From the NCBI GenBank assembly GCA_036245525.1, contig BTPG01000003.1, positions 161,255,260 to 161,319,259 of the forward strand: a DNA stretch of 64,000 nucleotides, given 5' to 3'. The position numbers and the translations under genes were made by a program. The notes under the pieces were generated by a model. The model had not been told where the DNA came from. It searched no databases and saw only the letters and a list, made by a program, of their open reading frames with translations. Below, piece by piece: positions 35,588 through 45,441 of this stretch. Source of the DNA: Semisulcospira habei. Its lineage: Eukaryota; Mollusca; Gastropoda; Semisulcospiridae. Position 1 is the stretch's first letter, and each line of letters opens with the position of its first letter.

Positions 35588-35674
35588 CTTAGCTCATTGG
35601 AGACGTGCCGTACTGACACGGATGCGCGGCGTTGAATCGCCGCGTATCCGTATATGACGCGTCTCCAATGAGTT
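35588..35674. mobile_element. PAL-E palindromic element
   Basis: Left TTAGCTCATTGGAGACGTGC, right GACGCGTCTCCAATGAGTTAA. The G-to-T changes in the two arms (TTGGAG and CTCCAA) match each other, so the arms have co-varied. Confidence 0.7.
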
Positions 35675-35834
35675 AAAGTTTTGAATTGGTGTCACAGAAG
35701 CAGGAGAAATGAGGACTGACGCAAGACGGTGACGTCCAAACGGCGCAAATGAATATTCAGCATTGAGGCACTGCAACAACTTGCTACTCAGTGACGAGGG
35801 ATACGCTCGGCGGAAAAGACGCGTAGTCAAGGGG

Positions 35835-35945
35835 TTAGACACCAAGCTATTCTGGCACCACCCTTGAGCCGGCGGTCGTGAACTGTTTCTGTCTTCAGTC
35901 TTCAGGGGACAACGCCCGGATTGGTGGGAGGATTTCGACCTTTGG
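35835..35945. repeat. PAL-A right-arm fragment
   Basis: ACACCAAGCTATTCTGGCAC, CACCCTTGAG, then the shoulder CTTCAGTCTTCAGGGGACAA and GATTTCGACC. The left half is absent. Confidence 0.5.
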
Positions 35946-36037
35946 CACAGTGTGTTACTACCGATCGCTCAATAGAGGGTCGAAAGATGATATAACATCT
36001 GTGGAGGCCAGGGGCCGGTTGCACGAGTAACTTGACC

Positions 36038-36187
36038 CAGTGCGCAAAGGCCAACTGCGGCCGACGTCGGTCCAATGACATTTTGCGCATTGGGAAGGTA
36101 GTCTTGCGTCTGCCACTAAGCAAGGTGCTCCGCACAGCGGAGCACCTTGCTTAGTGACTGGCGCAGGACTACAATCACTCATGCAAC
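36038..36187. repeat. PAL-D followed by PAL-F
   Basis: 36038-36099: PAL-D (CCAGTGCGCAAAGGCCAACT mirrored by AATGACATTTTGCGCATTGG). 36106-36187: PAL-F (AGTCTTGCGTCTGCCACTAA, AGCAAGGTGCTCCGC, mirror to CTGGCGCAGGACT and ATGCAACTGGT). Upstream, GGCCGGTTGCACGAGTAACT mirrors the PAL-F outer edge, so PAL-D may lie inside the left flank of PAL-F. Confidence 0.65.
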
Positions 36188-36314
36188 TGGTCCGATGTTT
36201 GTTTGTTGTTTGTTTGTTGTTGTTGTTTTTTTTTTGTAATCTTCGAGTCGTTCGTGCCGCCGCCGCACGGTGGGTCGGCCTTTGAATGTTGAGTTGCTGT
36301 TGCTGTTAATTTCC

Positions 36315-36406
36315 TTAACGCGTTTGAGACGCGCTGAATACGGATGGGCGGCAAATGAAGTTTCACTTGACGCGTATCTATATGCGGCACGTCTCGAATG
36401 TGTTAA
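36315..36406. mobile_element. PAL-E palindromic element
   Basis: TTAACGCGTTTGAGACGCGC at the left and GCGGCACGTCTCGAATGTGT and TAA at the right (TTAA 36315 and 36403). The core is diverged. Confidence 0.65.
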
Positions 36407-36540
36407 ACCGGCGTAGCGCTTTGTGCTTGTAACCAAGCACCCACAACAAACGTTGTTTATTTTTTTTTAAGGCGCAAGAATATAATTCTACTGGTATTTG
36501 AAATAGGCCAGCATGTCCATTTCTTTCTTTACTCAGTGGT

Positions 36541-36688
36541 TGCCTCGCATTTCATCCCGACGCCGTACAGCAGGAGATTACTCGAACATAGAATTATCAT
36601 GGTCGAGCAATCTCCTGTAACTGGTACATAATCGTTAGGCGACACCTCCAAATTTTGGGAAATGCGACCGTGGGGCTAAATGGGTTAA
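36541..36688. mobile_element. PAL-A element with most of the hairpin deleted
   Basis: The shoulders are intact (CATTTCATCCCGACGCC; GTGGGGCTAAATGGGTTAA). The centre has shrunk to GGAGATTACTCGAACATAGA and ATTATCATGGTCGAGCAATC. Confidence 0.65.
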
Positions 36689-36746
36689 AGATAAAGAGAA
36701 AAGCGCGATTTCCACTGCACAACAACAACAAAAAAAAAATATCGTG

Positions 36747-36964
36747 TTAACCCATTTCATATCAATACACCCATTGCTGGAAATAAATTTGACTGATAAG
36801 ATAGTTCAAGGGTGGTGCCAGAATAGTTTGGCGCCTCAGGCGCCGCCAAGCTATTCTGACACTAACCTTGAACTAAAACAGTTGATCTATCTCCTAATCT
36901 GCAAGTTAGCCTTCACAGGTCAATTAGCAATTTTTACAAAATCAGCCTCCGGATGGCGGGTTAA
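36747..36964. mobile_element. PAL-A palindromic element (subtype 3)
   Basis: TTAA at 36747 and 36961. The left end TTAACCCATTTCATATCAAT and the right end CCTCCGGATGGCGGGTTAA bound a hairpin with GGTGCCAGAATAGTTTGGCG and a slightly expanded centre. Confidence 0.72.
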
Positions 36965-37571
36965 AAAAAAAAAATGGACATCCTGCCTTTTGAACAAAAA
37001 GCAGCAAAATTATCCATAACGGCGCAGAGGGAGATAGATCAATTTTGCTGTGAAAAGGTAGTGCCTGATTAGCTCAGTCTTTGACACCTCGACAAAGAAA
37101 CAACACCTCTACCGATAGCCAAAGGGTTTGCTCGAGACCTTACCCGATACAAATGCAATACCGATTTCTGGTTTGCGGTTGATGTTGTTTCAGTTAGCGT
37201 TGTTGTAGGTGTCGTTTTGTTTTATCATTTGCTCTCAAATAAGCAAGCGTGTTGTCAGAAAAGTTGCCTAGAGATTTTCTCTTTCATATCGTGTTCAGAC
37301 GTCAGTTTCTTAGTTCCAGCGAGCACAAGAACATCGGTCCGATGTCGCCCGTCGTTGACTAGTTGTGTAAGGCCGCCCTGTGCGCGGCGGGGCCAGCAGT
37401 GCCGCTAATTTTGAAGGATACGAACTTCCAGCTCTCGCTGATTTCGTCCAGCGGCTGACGCCGAACTAAACTCACTCATGCAACTCAGTGATCCCCCGTC
37501 ATGTACGCGAAAAGCAGTCGCCAGTCGGAAAGCAGTAGAAGGGAGGGAACACATACTTTCTTTTCAAGATG

Positions 37572-37650
37572 TTTTAACGCATTCAAAACGTGACGTATCT
37601 TTGCCTCGTATAATTCCTGATGTGGCGGCACGTCTCGAATGAGTGGAAGT
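37572..37650. mobile_element. PAL-E element, diverged
   Basis: TTAACGCATTCAAAACGTGA at the left and GTGGCGGCACGTCTCGAATG plus AGTGGAA at the right. A poly-T run of about 29 lies downstream at 37731-37758. Confidence 0.55.
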
Positions 37651-37730
37651 GCTCTGCTTTTCATTTTCTTGCATATTAATAGAGTTTGTCAATAGGGTTT
37701 GGTTCGCTTTTTTATGCTAATAACATAATA

Positions 37731-37762
<32 letters not shown>

Positions 37763-37964
37763 TCTCATGACTGTTTAACGTGAATTGTTTAGCATGTAGT
37801 ACATGTGTACAGTGTATACAGTGAACTCAGACCTCATCAGAAGTGTCTTCATCATAGCACATGCAAATAACCATTTTAATTTTCGTCAGTCTATTATTTA
37901 ATCATCGCTTTCAGTGCTCACGAATCGTATGTTTCTTGTCAAATCTGCCCCGGCCAGAAATCAC

Positions 37965-38225
37965 TGACCCGGCCAGCGGCGAAAGACCATCCGGTCGACG
38001 TCGGCCGCCGTTGGCCCGCGCACAGCCGTGCGCGGGCCAACGGCGGCCGACGTCGATCCGATGGCCTTTTGCGCATTTGGTAGGAATTTCTCTTCCAGGG
38101 AAGTAGTAACAGGCAATAAGTCCAGTGCTGCGAAAAAGCGGGATTGTCGCCGTATTACAATACAAAAACACGATCTCCTTTTACCAGAAATGGACTTTCT
38201 GTCTTTTTGGCCTTCCCTGGAACAG
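37965..38225. repeat. PAL-D inside PAL-H-like arms
   Basis: 37975-38081 is a long PAL-D (CGAAAGACCATCCGGTCGAC, GGCCGCCGTTGGCCCGCGCA and a nested CACAGCCGTGCGCGG, then mirror to GATGGCCTTTTGCGCATTTG). It is followed by PAL-H arms (CTTCCAGGGAAGTAGTAACA; mirrored TTTTGGCCTTCCCTGGAACA) at 38090-38225. Confidence 0.6.
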
Positions 38226-38414
38226 AAAAAATCCCTGATTGCTGCGGCAGATTTCCTGGGCAGAAATCGGTCGCGGTACCCACGCTGAATGAGTCTACGA
38301 CTACCTCATAGTCTGGTCAAAACGTTATCTTCCAGTAGGAAATTTTACGAAGCCGCACATCATAGGGGCGTGTTATAGCAGCCTGTCTAGAATTTAGAGT
38401 TTCTTGGACTTGTA

Positions 38415-38631
38415 TTAACCCATTTAGCACCGAGTCCCTACAGCAGGAGATAGATTGACCATGATAATTCAAGGGTAGTGCCAGATTATCTTGGCGCCTG
38501 AAGGCGCCATTTAATCTGGCACTACCCTTGAATTATCATGATCGTCAATCCATCTCCAGCAACTGGTACATTAGTCATTAGGCAACACCTCCAAAATTTG
38601 AGAAATGGGACCTTGGGGCTAAGAGGGTTAA
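38415..38631. mobile_element. PAL-A palindromic element, full length
   Basis: TTAA at 38415 and 38628. Ends TTAACCCATTTAGCACCGAG and TTGGGGCTAAGAGGGTTAA. The hairpin arms AATTCAAGGGTAGTGCCAGA are mirrored, with TTATCTTGGCGCCTGAAGGC in the centre. Confidence 0.78.
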
Positions 38632-39105
38632 GTTTTTTTTTTGACCAAATGGGTGCCAAGCACAAGTGCAGGTCAGTAATGATGGCACACCCCAAAATAT
38701 ATAGTTTAAGGTCGTCTCTGAGGAAAAAATCAAAATGTACTCTTCAGTTTCAAATAATTTTCTGTGGTAATTTTGTTAATTTGAAATTCATATACATTTT
38801 TTCCAGCACACAGCCTAAGTTTTGGGCCAATCTAATCGTACCTGGACCAGCTTGTATAAAATCATTCGGCTGTCTGTAACACTTTTTGTCGCTACGGAGA
38901 GCCAAAGGATTAACTTTCTGTTATGAGTCTGCTACGCTTGTTAGCTTGCTCTATAGGCTAGTTAGTTATATGCAACAACGGGAATGGAATTGACCGTGGA
39001 TGGCTTACCTCATTCAGAATCGAGTGTTTTTGGTTTTTTTTCTTTTTTTACCCCCCAAGAGTCATGAGTGCTTGAATGGCCTCTTTCATAGAACACCAGC
39101 AATCC
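38632..39105. other. Intergenic, one PAL-B right-end trace
   Basis: A PAL-B right end (CTACGGAGAGCCAAAGGATT, AA) lies at 38892-38912. The rest shows no recognisable element. Confidence 0.45.
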
Positions 39106-39172
39106 GCAAGAGGCATAGAACTTCATTAACCCCCGCAGACTGCGGGGGCTCATGAGGTTCTATGCGTCTTGC
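39106..39172. repeat. PAL-C hairpin, near-perfect
   Basis: Arms GCAAGAGGCATAGAACTTCA and TGAGGTTCTATGCGTCTTGC around CCCCCGCAGACTGCGGGGG. Confidence 0.72.
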
Positions 39173-39772
39173 AGCGCTCATTTATCCCCATGAAATTCAC
39201 CGGTCGCATAGTGTGCGATGGTAGCAGTCTTACGTTCAATGCAATGACTACTCTTACCTCATTTTGTTATGATTATGGTCGCAAGGAGAAAGTTGGTTCA
39301 TCAGCACAAGGCTTATTTTGTTGTTGTTTTTTTCTTTTCCACATGTAAAGGATTGGGAATTTTCTCCGGTGTGCCTTTTTATGAGTTGTTATGAAGCTGA
39401 ATGTTTTAGATCGACTGCACAACATATTTCTTGGATCATGTTTTTAAATAGGAGTTTTTCCCTCCTGGTTTTGTTGTTTGATAGTGTTGTTTTCAATGTA
39501 ATGCCATACTTTTGCACTTTTCAGAATTGTTATGTGTGTTCGTGTGTGTGTAAGGGTCTGGGGTGACGAGGGGGGCTGCAGGGAAGGGTAGAGGGCGCAC
39601 ACACGCACGCACGTGAATAAGAGTACAGGTTGACACTGACATGAGCTTTCTTTGGGACCAATGTCTGGCACACGATTTTGTTTATAAATCTTGTACTCTC
39701 TATGTGAGAACTATACCGGTGAGTGAGTACGGGTCTATACATAATGTACATATTGCAGCTGCACAAATTTGC

Positions 39773-39988
39773 TTAACCCCTTCGCTGCCAGCGACCGAAG
39801 GTGACATCATTTCTGAAACCCCTGCAGACGGACAGAATTCTACCTAGATCTGTCCGAGGCTTTCGGATATGAATGAGGCTACCAAGAGATATGGATCCTC
39901 ATGAGACCACAATTTTGCAGGGCTCCATGAAGATTTGTGCCTCTTGCATATGGTGTTTGCTTTTGTGTTCCAACAGAGAATGGGTTAA
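39773..39988. mobile_element. PAL-C palindromic element, full length
   Basis: TTAA at 39773 and 39985. Ends TTAACCCCTTCGCTGCCAGC and CCAACAGAGAATGGGTTAA. The hairpin has degraded (ATATGGATCCTCATGAGACC; GATTTGTGCCTCTTGC). Confidence 0.65.
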
Positions 39989-40098
39989 ACTATGCGGCAT
40001 GCGTTGAATGGTGAATATTTTGAGAGCGGGGAAGACTTGCATTCTCCGAACCATGGTGTAATTCTATGTTACTGAAGGTAAAGACCGTATGGAAGCAA

Positions 40099-40191
40099 AA
40101 GGTCCTCGGCCCCACGGCGGCCCGCCGCAGTGGTCCCGTGCACGGCTGTTTGCGGGCCCAGTGCGGCCGTCGTGGGCCCGCAGATGTTTTG
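40099..40191. repeat. PAL-D relative with altered arms
   Basis: AAAGGTCCTCGGCCCCACGG and CGGCCCGCCGCAGTGG, a nested CCGTGCACGGCTGTTTGCGG, and then the mirror GGCCGTCGTGGGCCCGCAGA. The CCATCGGGCC block is replaced by CCTCGGCCC; similar CCTCGGGCC wording occurs near 18138. Confidence 0.5.
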
Positions 40192-40591
40192 CTACTAGGG
40201 TAGCTACATGGAATGACGGTAGGATTTTGAGAGAGTATATACAGGGAATAAGACTGGATTTTGCGCCGGAGTGCGATGCACGAGTACCGTGGGGCCTCAT
40301 GAAGCACCTCCAACATATTCACCATTTATGGTCTATGAACCTATGTATATGTTAAAGGTGTACACGATACTGTATTTTTATACAATGTTTTCTAACACTT
40401 GTTGCAGAATGTATACAATTTGTACACTGCTGTTTCTGTACCTGTGCTGTTACTGCCGACTGTTCATGTCTTTGAAAGCATTTAACTAATTTCAATTGTT
40501 CACTGCCAATGGGACCAGTTTTGTTACACCTCTGCTAGAAGTCATCATCTTGCACTGTTTTTTGTTGTTGTTTATTACATGATGCTGTGTA

Positions 40592-40682
40592 TTAACTCCC
40601 AGGCTGTCTGTAGCGCTTTTTGTCGAAGTTATTCCTGCAGGAATCACCTCGACTAAAACCACTACCGACAGCCAAAGGGTTT
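40592..40682. mobile_element. PAL-B palindromic element
   Basis: TTAA at 40592, CTCCCAGGCTGTCTGTAGCG, centre GTTATTCCTGCAGGAATCAC, right CCACTACCGACAGCCAAAGG then GTTTA. 40202-40591 holds nothing recognisable. A PAL-A right-arm fragment (GTGTCAAGCTATTCAGACAC) follows at about 40846-40935. Confidence 0.68.
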
Positions 40683-41039
40683 ACATGTAATTACACAATT
40701 GTTCTGGTGTTGCAGCCTGTTTAGTAGTGCAGGACATGCCTGATCATTGGAGAGGGAAGACGATCAGTGTCGAACACGATTTAGCTCATGACATACTGTG
40801 GATGAAATCATCAATTTTTAGATATCTTTTGAGGTCTCCGTTTACAGGTGTCAAGCTATTCAGACACCACCTTTGAACTGTCATGGTTGATCCACATCCA
40901 GTCATACCTTGTCGTGGCTTTGTGGATTAACTCCTTTCGAGTCAAGTCTTGCCTCCAATGATCATCATGCCATATTTTGCAAGTTGCCCTAAGCTGGTAT
41001 ACCTCTCCGTATCCTTGGTGTAAATGTACTCAGGGCATA

Positions 41040-42260
41040 TGTATGCAGAGTTTTTGCACACTGTTGGTGCCGAGGTGTATCATGTACACAGACCAAAAAA
41101 AACATGTCTGCAACAACAACAACAAGAAAGGCAAAGCCATAATAGCTCACATGTATGATTTATTTACATGTGTGACCTTTGTGACAATAAGTAAAGGGCT
41201 GGCTTTTGCACCAGCAAAATCCGTTTTCTCAAAATGTAAGCATTTTTCACTTAACTGTCAACCTCCCATGACCCATGGCCTTTGCGATGAGTCGACAAAA
41301 TTAGTATGCATAGGAAGGTCTTATCATCAGCTACCTTAGTGCCAAATTTGATTGAAAATTTTGCACAAATGTTGATAATACCTACAATTTTATCAAAAAT
41401 TTGATTTTTACGCACATTTGCTGGGCTCTTGTGACCCTTGACTTTTCCGAGGGGTCATCCAAATTAGTATGCATAGATAGGTCTTACCATCAGGTATCTC
41501 TGTACCAAATTTGGGTTTGAAGATGGGAATAGTATTTGAGAACAAACATCTTTTGATGGCTATTTTGGACCTATTTCCTGAGCTCTTGTGACCCTTGACC
41601 TTTTAGAGGGATCAACCAAATTAGTGTGCATAGAAAGGTCTTTCCATCAGGTATCTCTGTACCAAGTTTGGGTTTGAAGTTGTGAATAGCATTTGAGAAA
41701 TAAAACATCTTTTGTCAAAATATGGCTATTTTGGACCTATTACCTGAGCTCATGACTTTTGACCTTTCTGAGGGGCCATCCAAATTAGTATGCATAGATA
41801 GGTCTTACCATCAGGTATCTCTGTACCAAATTTGGGTTTGAAGATGTGAATAGTATTTGAGAACAAACATCTTTTGTCAAAATATGGCCATTTTGCACCT
41901 ATTTCCTGAGCTCTTTCCGAGGGATCAACCAAATTAGCATGCATAGAAAGTGTTGAACAGGTATCTTTGTACGAAGTTTGGGTTTGAAGTTGTGAAAAAA
42001 ATAGATTATGTCAAAATATAGCTATTTTTGGCCTATTTCCTCATCCCCCGTGACCTTGACCTTTGTGAAACGTCACTGAAATTGGTATGTTTAGAAAGTC
42101 TTGCCACAAAGTATCCTTGGGCCAAGTTTGAAGACTGTGGCTTGAATAGTCTCCGAGAAAATGCCAACGTTAAAGTTTACCACGGACAACAGTGGACGGA
42201 CGACCACTGGCCCAGAACATACTCACTTTTGCTTCGCACGAGCCAAAAACTATCACACAA
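41040..42260 (+). repeat. Tandem-unit interspersed repeat (repeat T), copy 1
   Basis: Units of roughly 165-185 bp repeat in direct orientation. Each contains TGACCCTTGACYTTTYMGAG, CATCCAAATTAGTATGCATA, GATAGGTCTTACCATCAGGT and ATCTCTGTACCAAATTTGGG, then AAGATGTGAATAGTATTTGA. At least five units lie between about 41250 and 42150. The 3' part (GGACAACAGTGGACGGACGA, CACTTTTGCTTCGCACGAGC) is unique and marks the end. The 5' flank has AACAACAACAACAAGAAAGG and GCTCACATGTATG. No coding frame runs through. This kind of repeat is common in molluscs, but I cannot name a family. Confidence 0.75.
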
Positions 42261-42556
42261 CTGCATGTTTTGCACTTAGGCTTTGAATGCATTAACTGAA
42301 ATCAAGTGAGGATTTCTCAGATGTGTCCTATTGATTAATAGTGCATTTCTACAAGTATCTTTTGATCTGTGTACAGTATACAACTTAGCATGGGTAGATA
42401 GTGTTCAAAAACCATGTGTATATTTACCACCTGATAAGGCGAGACTGATATACTAAGCGCACGTTGCAGCTCAAAACCATCTACTGTTTTATGTTTCCAT
42501 TTCCACAGGCACTTAGACTGAAGGGCTTGGGCTCTGGAGACAGTGAAAGGGTGACT

Positions 42557-42622
42557 CCCCAATGTGCAAAGGCCATCGGGCCAACATCGGCATGATGGCC
42601 TTTGCGCACTGGGGACTCGGTC
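42557..42622. repeat. PAL-D palindrome
   Basis: CCCCAATGTGCAAAGGCCAT and CGGGCCAACATCGGCATGAT, then GGCCTTTGCGCACTGGGG. Nearly perfect, with ACTCCCC/GGGGACT outer extension. Confidence 0.72.
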
Positions 42623-42697
42623 CCCGTTTGTTTCATTCTTGTATTGTTTTTGCAAGAAATGCAATGTCCAGATCATGGCCCTGCACACACCACACAC

Positions 42698-42790
42698 CCC
42701 AATGCGCAGAAGGCCACACGGGTCAATGTTAGCCCAAGCACAGACGTGCTTGGGCCAAATGACGTTGGCCTGATCACCTTTTGCATGTAG
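42698..42790. repeat. PAL-D palindrome, long form
   Basis: CCAATGCGCAGAAGGCCACA with a nested AGCCCAAGCACAGACGTGCT and TGGGCC, and the mirror TGATCACCTTTTGCATGTAG. Confidence 0.6.
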
Positions 42791-42879
42791 TGATGTGTTC
42801 GAACAGCGCTTAAACAAATATGCTAAATATGTTTTCTCCCACTTTGTGTTCAGTGCTCAGCGCACCACTGCCGGATCAA

Positions 42880-43065
42880 ATCTACCCTGTAAAGGCAGAA
42901 GACAGTACCTTGTGTGCAAAGGCCATCGGGTCGACATTGGCCCGCAGGCCAACGCCGGCCTTTTGCATGTAGGGTAAGTCTATTTTTGTGAAAAGCGAGA
43001 TGTTTTTATAGTGCAAATTTCACTTTTCTCAAAAATGGACACTGATTTTTGCTTTTACAGGGCAC
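42880..43065. repeat. PAL-H palindrome with PAL-D embedded
   Basis: PAL-H arms CCCTGTAAAGGCAGAAGACA and TTTTGTGAAAAGCGAGATGT, mirrored by TTTCACTTTTCTCAAAAATG and TTTTTGCTTTTACAGGG. A PAL-D copy (GTGCAAAGGCCATCGGGTCG to CCGGCCTTTTGCATGTAGG) sits in the left arm at 42912-42974. Confidence 0.65.
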
Positions 43066-43225
43066 AAATATCTACATGTGAGCTTTTCTAGGATTTTGGA
43101 CCTTATGGTTGTAGGCATTACAGTCCAGAATCGTAGACCAGCTCACTTCTGAAGCCTGTGTATCTACACTATATTTGATATTCAGCATTCTGCAAACTAA
43201 CATACATACTAGAACATCACGTTCA
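43066..43225. repeat. Short inverted repeat, unassigned
   Basis: GGATTTTGGACCTTATGGTT and a degraded partner are present. 59275-59335 carries a related hairpin (TGTGATCTTGAACCTTACAG mirrored), suggesting another palindromic family. Confidence 0.35.
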
Positions 43226-43313
43226 GAGCTTTTAGCTGTCGGTAGCACTTTTGTCGCGATGCTTCCTGCAGGAATCAACGCAACAAAAGTACTACCGACA
43301 GCCTAAGGGTTAA
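43226..43313. mobile_element. PAL-B palindromic element
   Basis: GCTGTCGGTAGCACTTTTGT, GATGCTTCCTGCAGGAATCA, AAAGTACTACCGACAGCCTA and AGGGTTAA (TTAA 43310). Confidence 0.7.
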
Positions 43314-43539
43314 ACATTATGCCTTGAACACTGCCTGGTCATGGTGCTGGTAACAGAAGATCCGTTTCCCTTCTTTTTTTTCCAGGAATTTTATATGGGA
43401 CCAATGTCCAATTCAAATATACTCTGAAAGCTGTTGTGTTTGGTTACAGGTGCAAACCTTGTTAATCATGGGCAAAAAAGATAGATTCTTATGATCCCAT
43501 ACAGTGTTTAGTGCCTCTGCGAAAAACAAATGCTGAGTG

Positions 43540-43646
43540 TTTTAGGGCTTGACGTCTTTTGTCCACCACTAAGGTGATTTCAAAGACAGGGTGTTAAACA
43601 CGGTCTGAACAAATTTTGACCCCAGCTGGGCTCCAACCAGCAACCT
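43540..43646 (-). mobile_element. SINE-2 copy, head lost
   Basis: The plus strand shows TTTTAGGGCTTGACGTCTTT, TGTCCACCACTAAGGTGATT, TCAAAGACAGGGTG and CTGAACAAATTTTGACCCCA, the reverse complement of the SINE-2 body. The B-box side (GGGCTCCAACCAGC) is decayed. A PAL-A element follows directly. Confidence 0.58.
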
Positions 43647-43860
43647 TTAACTCATTCTACCCCATCACCGAAATCTCCTAATTTGGCCACTGTCCTCTGA
43701 AGACTGCGTTGCAGTGCAGTACACAGATCGACCATGATAGTTCAAGGGTGATGCCAGAATAGCTTGGCGCCCATAGGCGCCAAGCTATTCTGGCATCACC
43801 CTTGAACTATCATGGTCGATCCTTATCTTGCTGTGGTGTGTCTGGGGTAGAATGAGTTAA
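43647..43860. mobile_element. PAL-A palindromic element (subtype 4), near-perfect
   Basis: TTAA at 43647 and 43857. Ends TTAACTCATTCTACCCCATC and TGGGGTAGAATGAGTTAA. Hairpin arms GACCATGATAGTTCAAGGGT and GATGCCAGAATAGCTTGGCG with the mirror are almost identical. Confidence 0.82.
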
Positions 43861-43977
43861 GTGGAGAGTGGAACACGCTGGCACCTGAACTGCCCAGTCC
43901 CGCACCTCGGGGAGATAGAGTATAACATAGTTTGGGCAACCACCTTTTTTTCTTTTTTTTTCAAGGAGAAAGTGGTC

Positions 43978-44187
43978 ATAACCCATATACCGAGGCTAAA
44001 AGCTTCAAGTTTGTACACTGCCATATGCAAGCTACAATATAATACTTGCAGATAAGGATATAGACCAATGGCTTTAGTTCAAGGGTGGTGCCAGAATAGC
44101 TTGGAGCCAAGCTATTCTGGCACTACCCTTGAACTAATTTAGTCAAACTTATTTCACACTCTGGTGTATTCCGAATGATAAGGTTAA
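43978..44187. mobile_element. PAL-A element (subtype 2), centre deleted
   Basis: Left CATAACCCATATACCGAGGC, right GTATTCCGAATGATAAGGTT and AA. The hairpin centre GGCGCC is lost (AGCTTGGAGCCAAGCT). Confidence 0.72.
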
Positions 44188-44208
44188 AAGACAGGTACTC
44201 TTCCAATA

Positions 44209-44385
44209 GCCACCTGTCATTAAAGACCATCATTTCTGTGGCTGTAGCCACCTAAATGATGGTCTTTAATGACAGGTCTTGAAGGGCAAAGCGTGCCACC
44301 TGTCATTAAAGACCATCAATGAGGTTGCTGTACAGCCCCCTAAATGATCTTTAGTGACATGCGGTCTCTCATAAGGGTGGTTGGT
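44209..44385. repeat. PAL-K palindromes, two in tandem
   Basis: 44209-44278: ACCTGTCATTAAAGACCATC, ATTTCTGTGGCTGTAGCCAC, then the mirror to TTTAATGACAGGT, near-perfect. 44297-44385: CCACCTGTCATTAAAGACCA, GTTGCTGTACAGCC, then TAAATGATCTTTAGTGACAT. Both are followed by CTCTCATAAGGGTGGTTGGT, which mirrors GGGCGGCCACCCTTATGAGA at 44917. Confidence 0.7.
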
Positions 44386-44572
44386 CAAAAAAGGTTCTGC
44401 CATAATTATAGGATCGGTCACATTGTCATGCAATCCATTTGTTTGCTTATGGACAGAAGCAATTCAGTGTTTGGGTCAAGTCTCTAGCTGACAGTACCTT
44501 TGACCTTTGCTTCCCATACTCACACGGGAAAAGGGTGAATGAAAAGGTATGACCAGTGTAACAAACAAATAA

Positions 44573-44663
44573 TTAACCCTTTGGGTGTCAGTAGCGGTTT
44601 TAGTCGTGATGATTTCAGCAGGAATCATCTGACTAAAACTGCTACTGACACCCAAAGGGTTAA
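44573..44663. mobile_element. PAL-B palindromic element, full length
   Basis: TTAA at 44573 and 44660. TTAACCCTTTGGGTGTCAGT, AGCGGTTTTAGTCGTGATGA, the mirror, and ACTGACACCCAAAGGGTTAA. Confidence 0.8.
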
Positions 44664-44894
44664 AATATGTTGGCCGACTTGCCTTGATTTTCTACAATAT
44701 TGTCAAACAGTCGACTATACTCTCTTTATTATTGAGTCATTCAATATTCAACAAATTGTAGAGCAAAAAAAGGTGCACATATTTCTTATAGATAAAATCG
44801 GTAGATCTGTATAAATCTGCTACCTTCTCTAAGAAGATAAAGAACTGTTTCCGATGTTTGTCCACTTTGAAAATTTAGCACCGTTGTGTCTGTT

Positions 44895-45015
44895 ACAGTA
44901 TAAGCTGATTTGGGCGGCCACCCTTATGAGAGATCGCTTGTCACTATAAACACTCATTTCAGTGGCTGTAGCCACCTAATGGTCTTGGATGACAGGCGAC
45001 TCTCTTCAAGACTTT
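44895..45015. repeat. PAL-K copy with outer arm
   Basis: GGCGGCCACCCTTATGAGAG, ATCGCTTGTCACTATAAACA, TGGCTGTAGCCACC and GTCTTGGATGACAGGCGACT. The outer arm GGCCACCC pairs with GGGTGGTT at about 44377. Confidence 0.6.
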
Positions 45016-45057
45016 TCTAGAGTGAGCTGCCACTTTTTTTCTTGTAAAAGAGTTGGT

Positions 45058-45441
45058 TGAATAACCCATCATCCTAATATACCCACATGGGTGGGACTTT
45101 TCCGGCTACAGCCGGATTTCCGGATTCCCCCAACCCCCATATTTTGTTTTTTTGTTGTTGTTTTTTTTCATTTAATAAGTGCCCCCAGACCCCCACTTAA
45201 GGATTCAACTATTTTTCAGGATTCAACTTTTTTTCAGTCCCACCCATGTACCTATTGCTTGAAATAAATGCAACTATGATAGTTCAAGGGTGGTGCCAGA
45301 ATACCTTGGTGCCTGAGGCGCCAAGCTATTCTGGCACCACCCTTAAACTATAATGGTCGATCTAGCTCCTAATCTGTAATGTGGTTTTCATAGGACAAGA
45401 AGCATTTTTTTAAAAATCAGACTTGGGCTATAATGGGTTAA
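45058..45441. mobile_element. PAL-A element (subtype 3) split by another transposon
   Basis: The left end ATAACCCATCATCCTAATAT and the right end TAATGGGTTAA (TTAA 45438) belong to one PAL-A. The hairpin is at about 45275-45350. The left shoulder is interrupted at 45084-45248. Confidence 0.68.
45084..45248. mobile_element. CATGGGTGGGACT-TIR element nested in PAL-A
   Basis: Terminal inverted repeats CACATGGGTGGGACT and AGTCCCACCCATG. TACC precedes and follows the element (45080-45083 and 45249-45252), a possible 4-bp target duplication. The interior has CCGGCTACAGCCGGATTTCC, a T-rich run and a tandem GGATTCAACT. No coding capacity. Confidence 0.65.
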
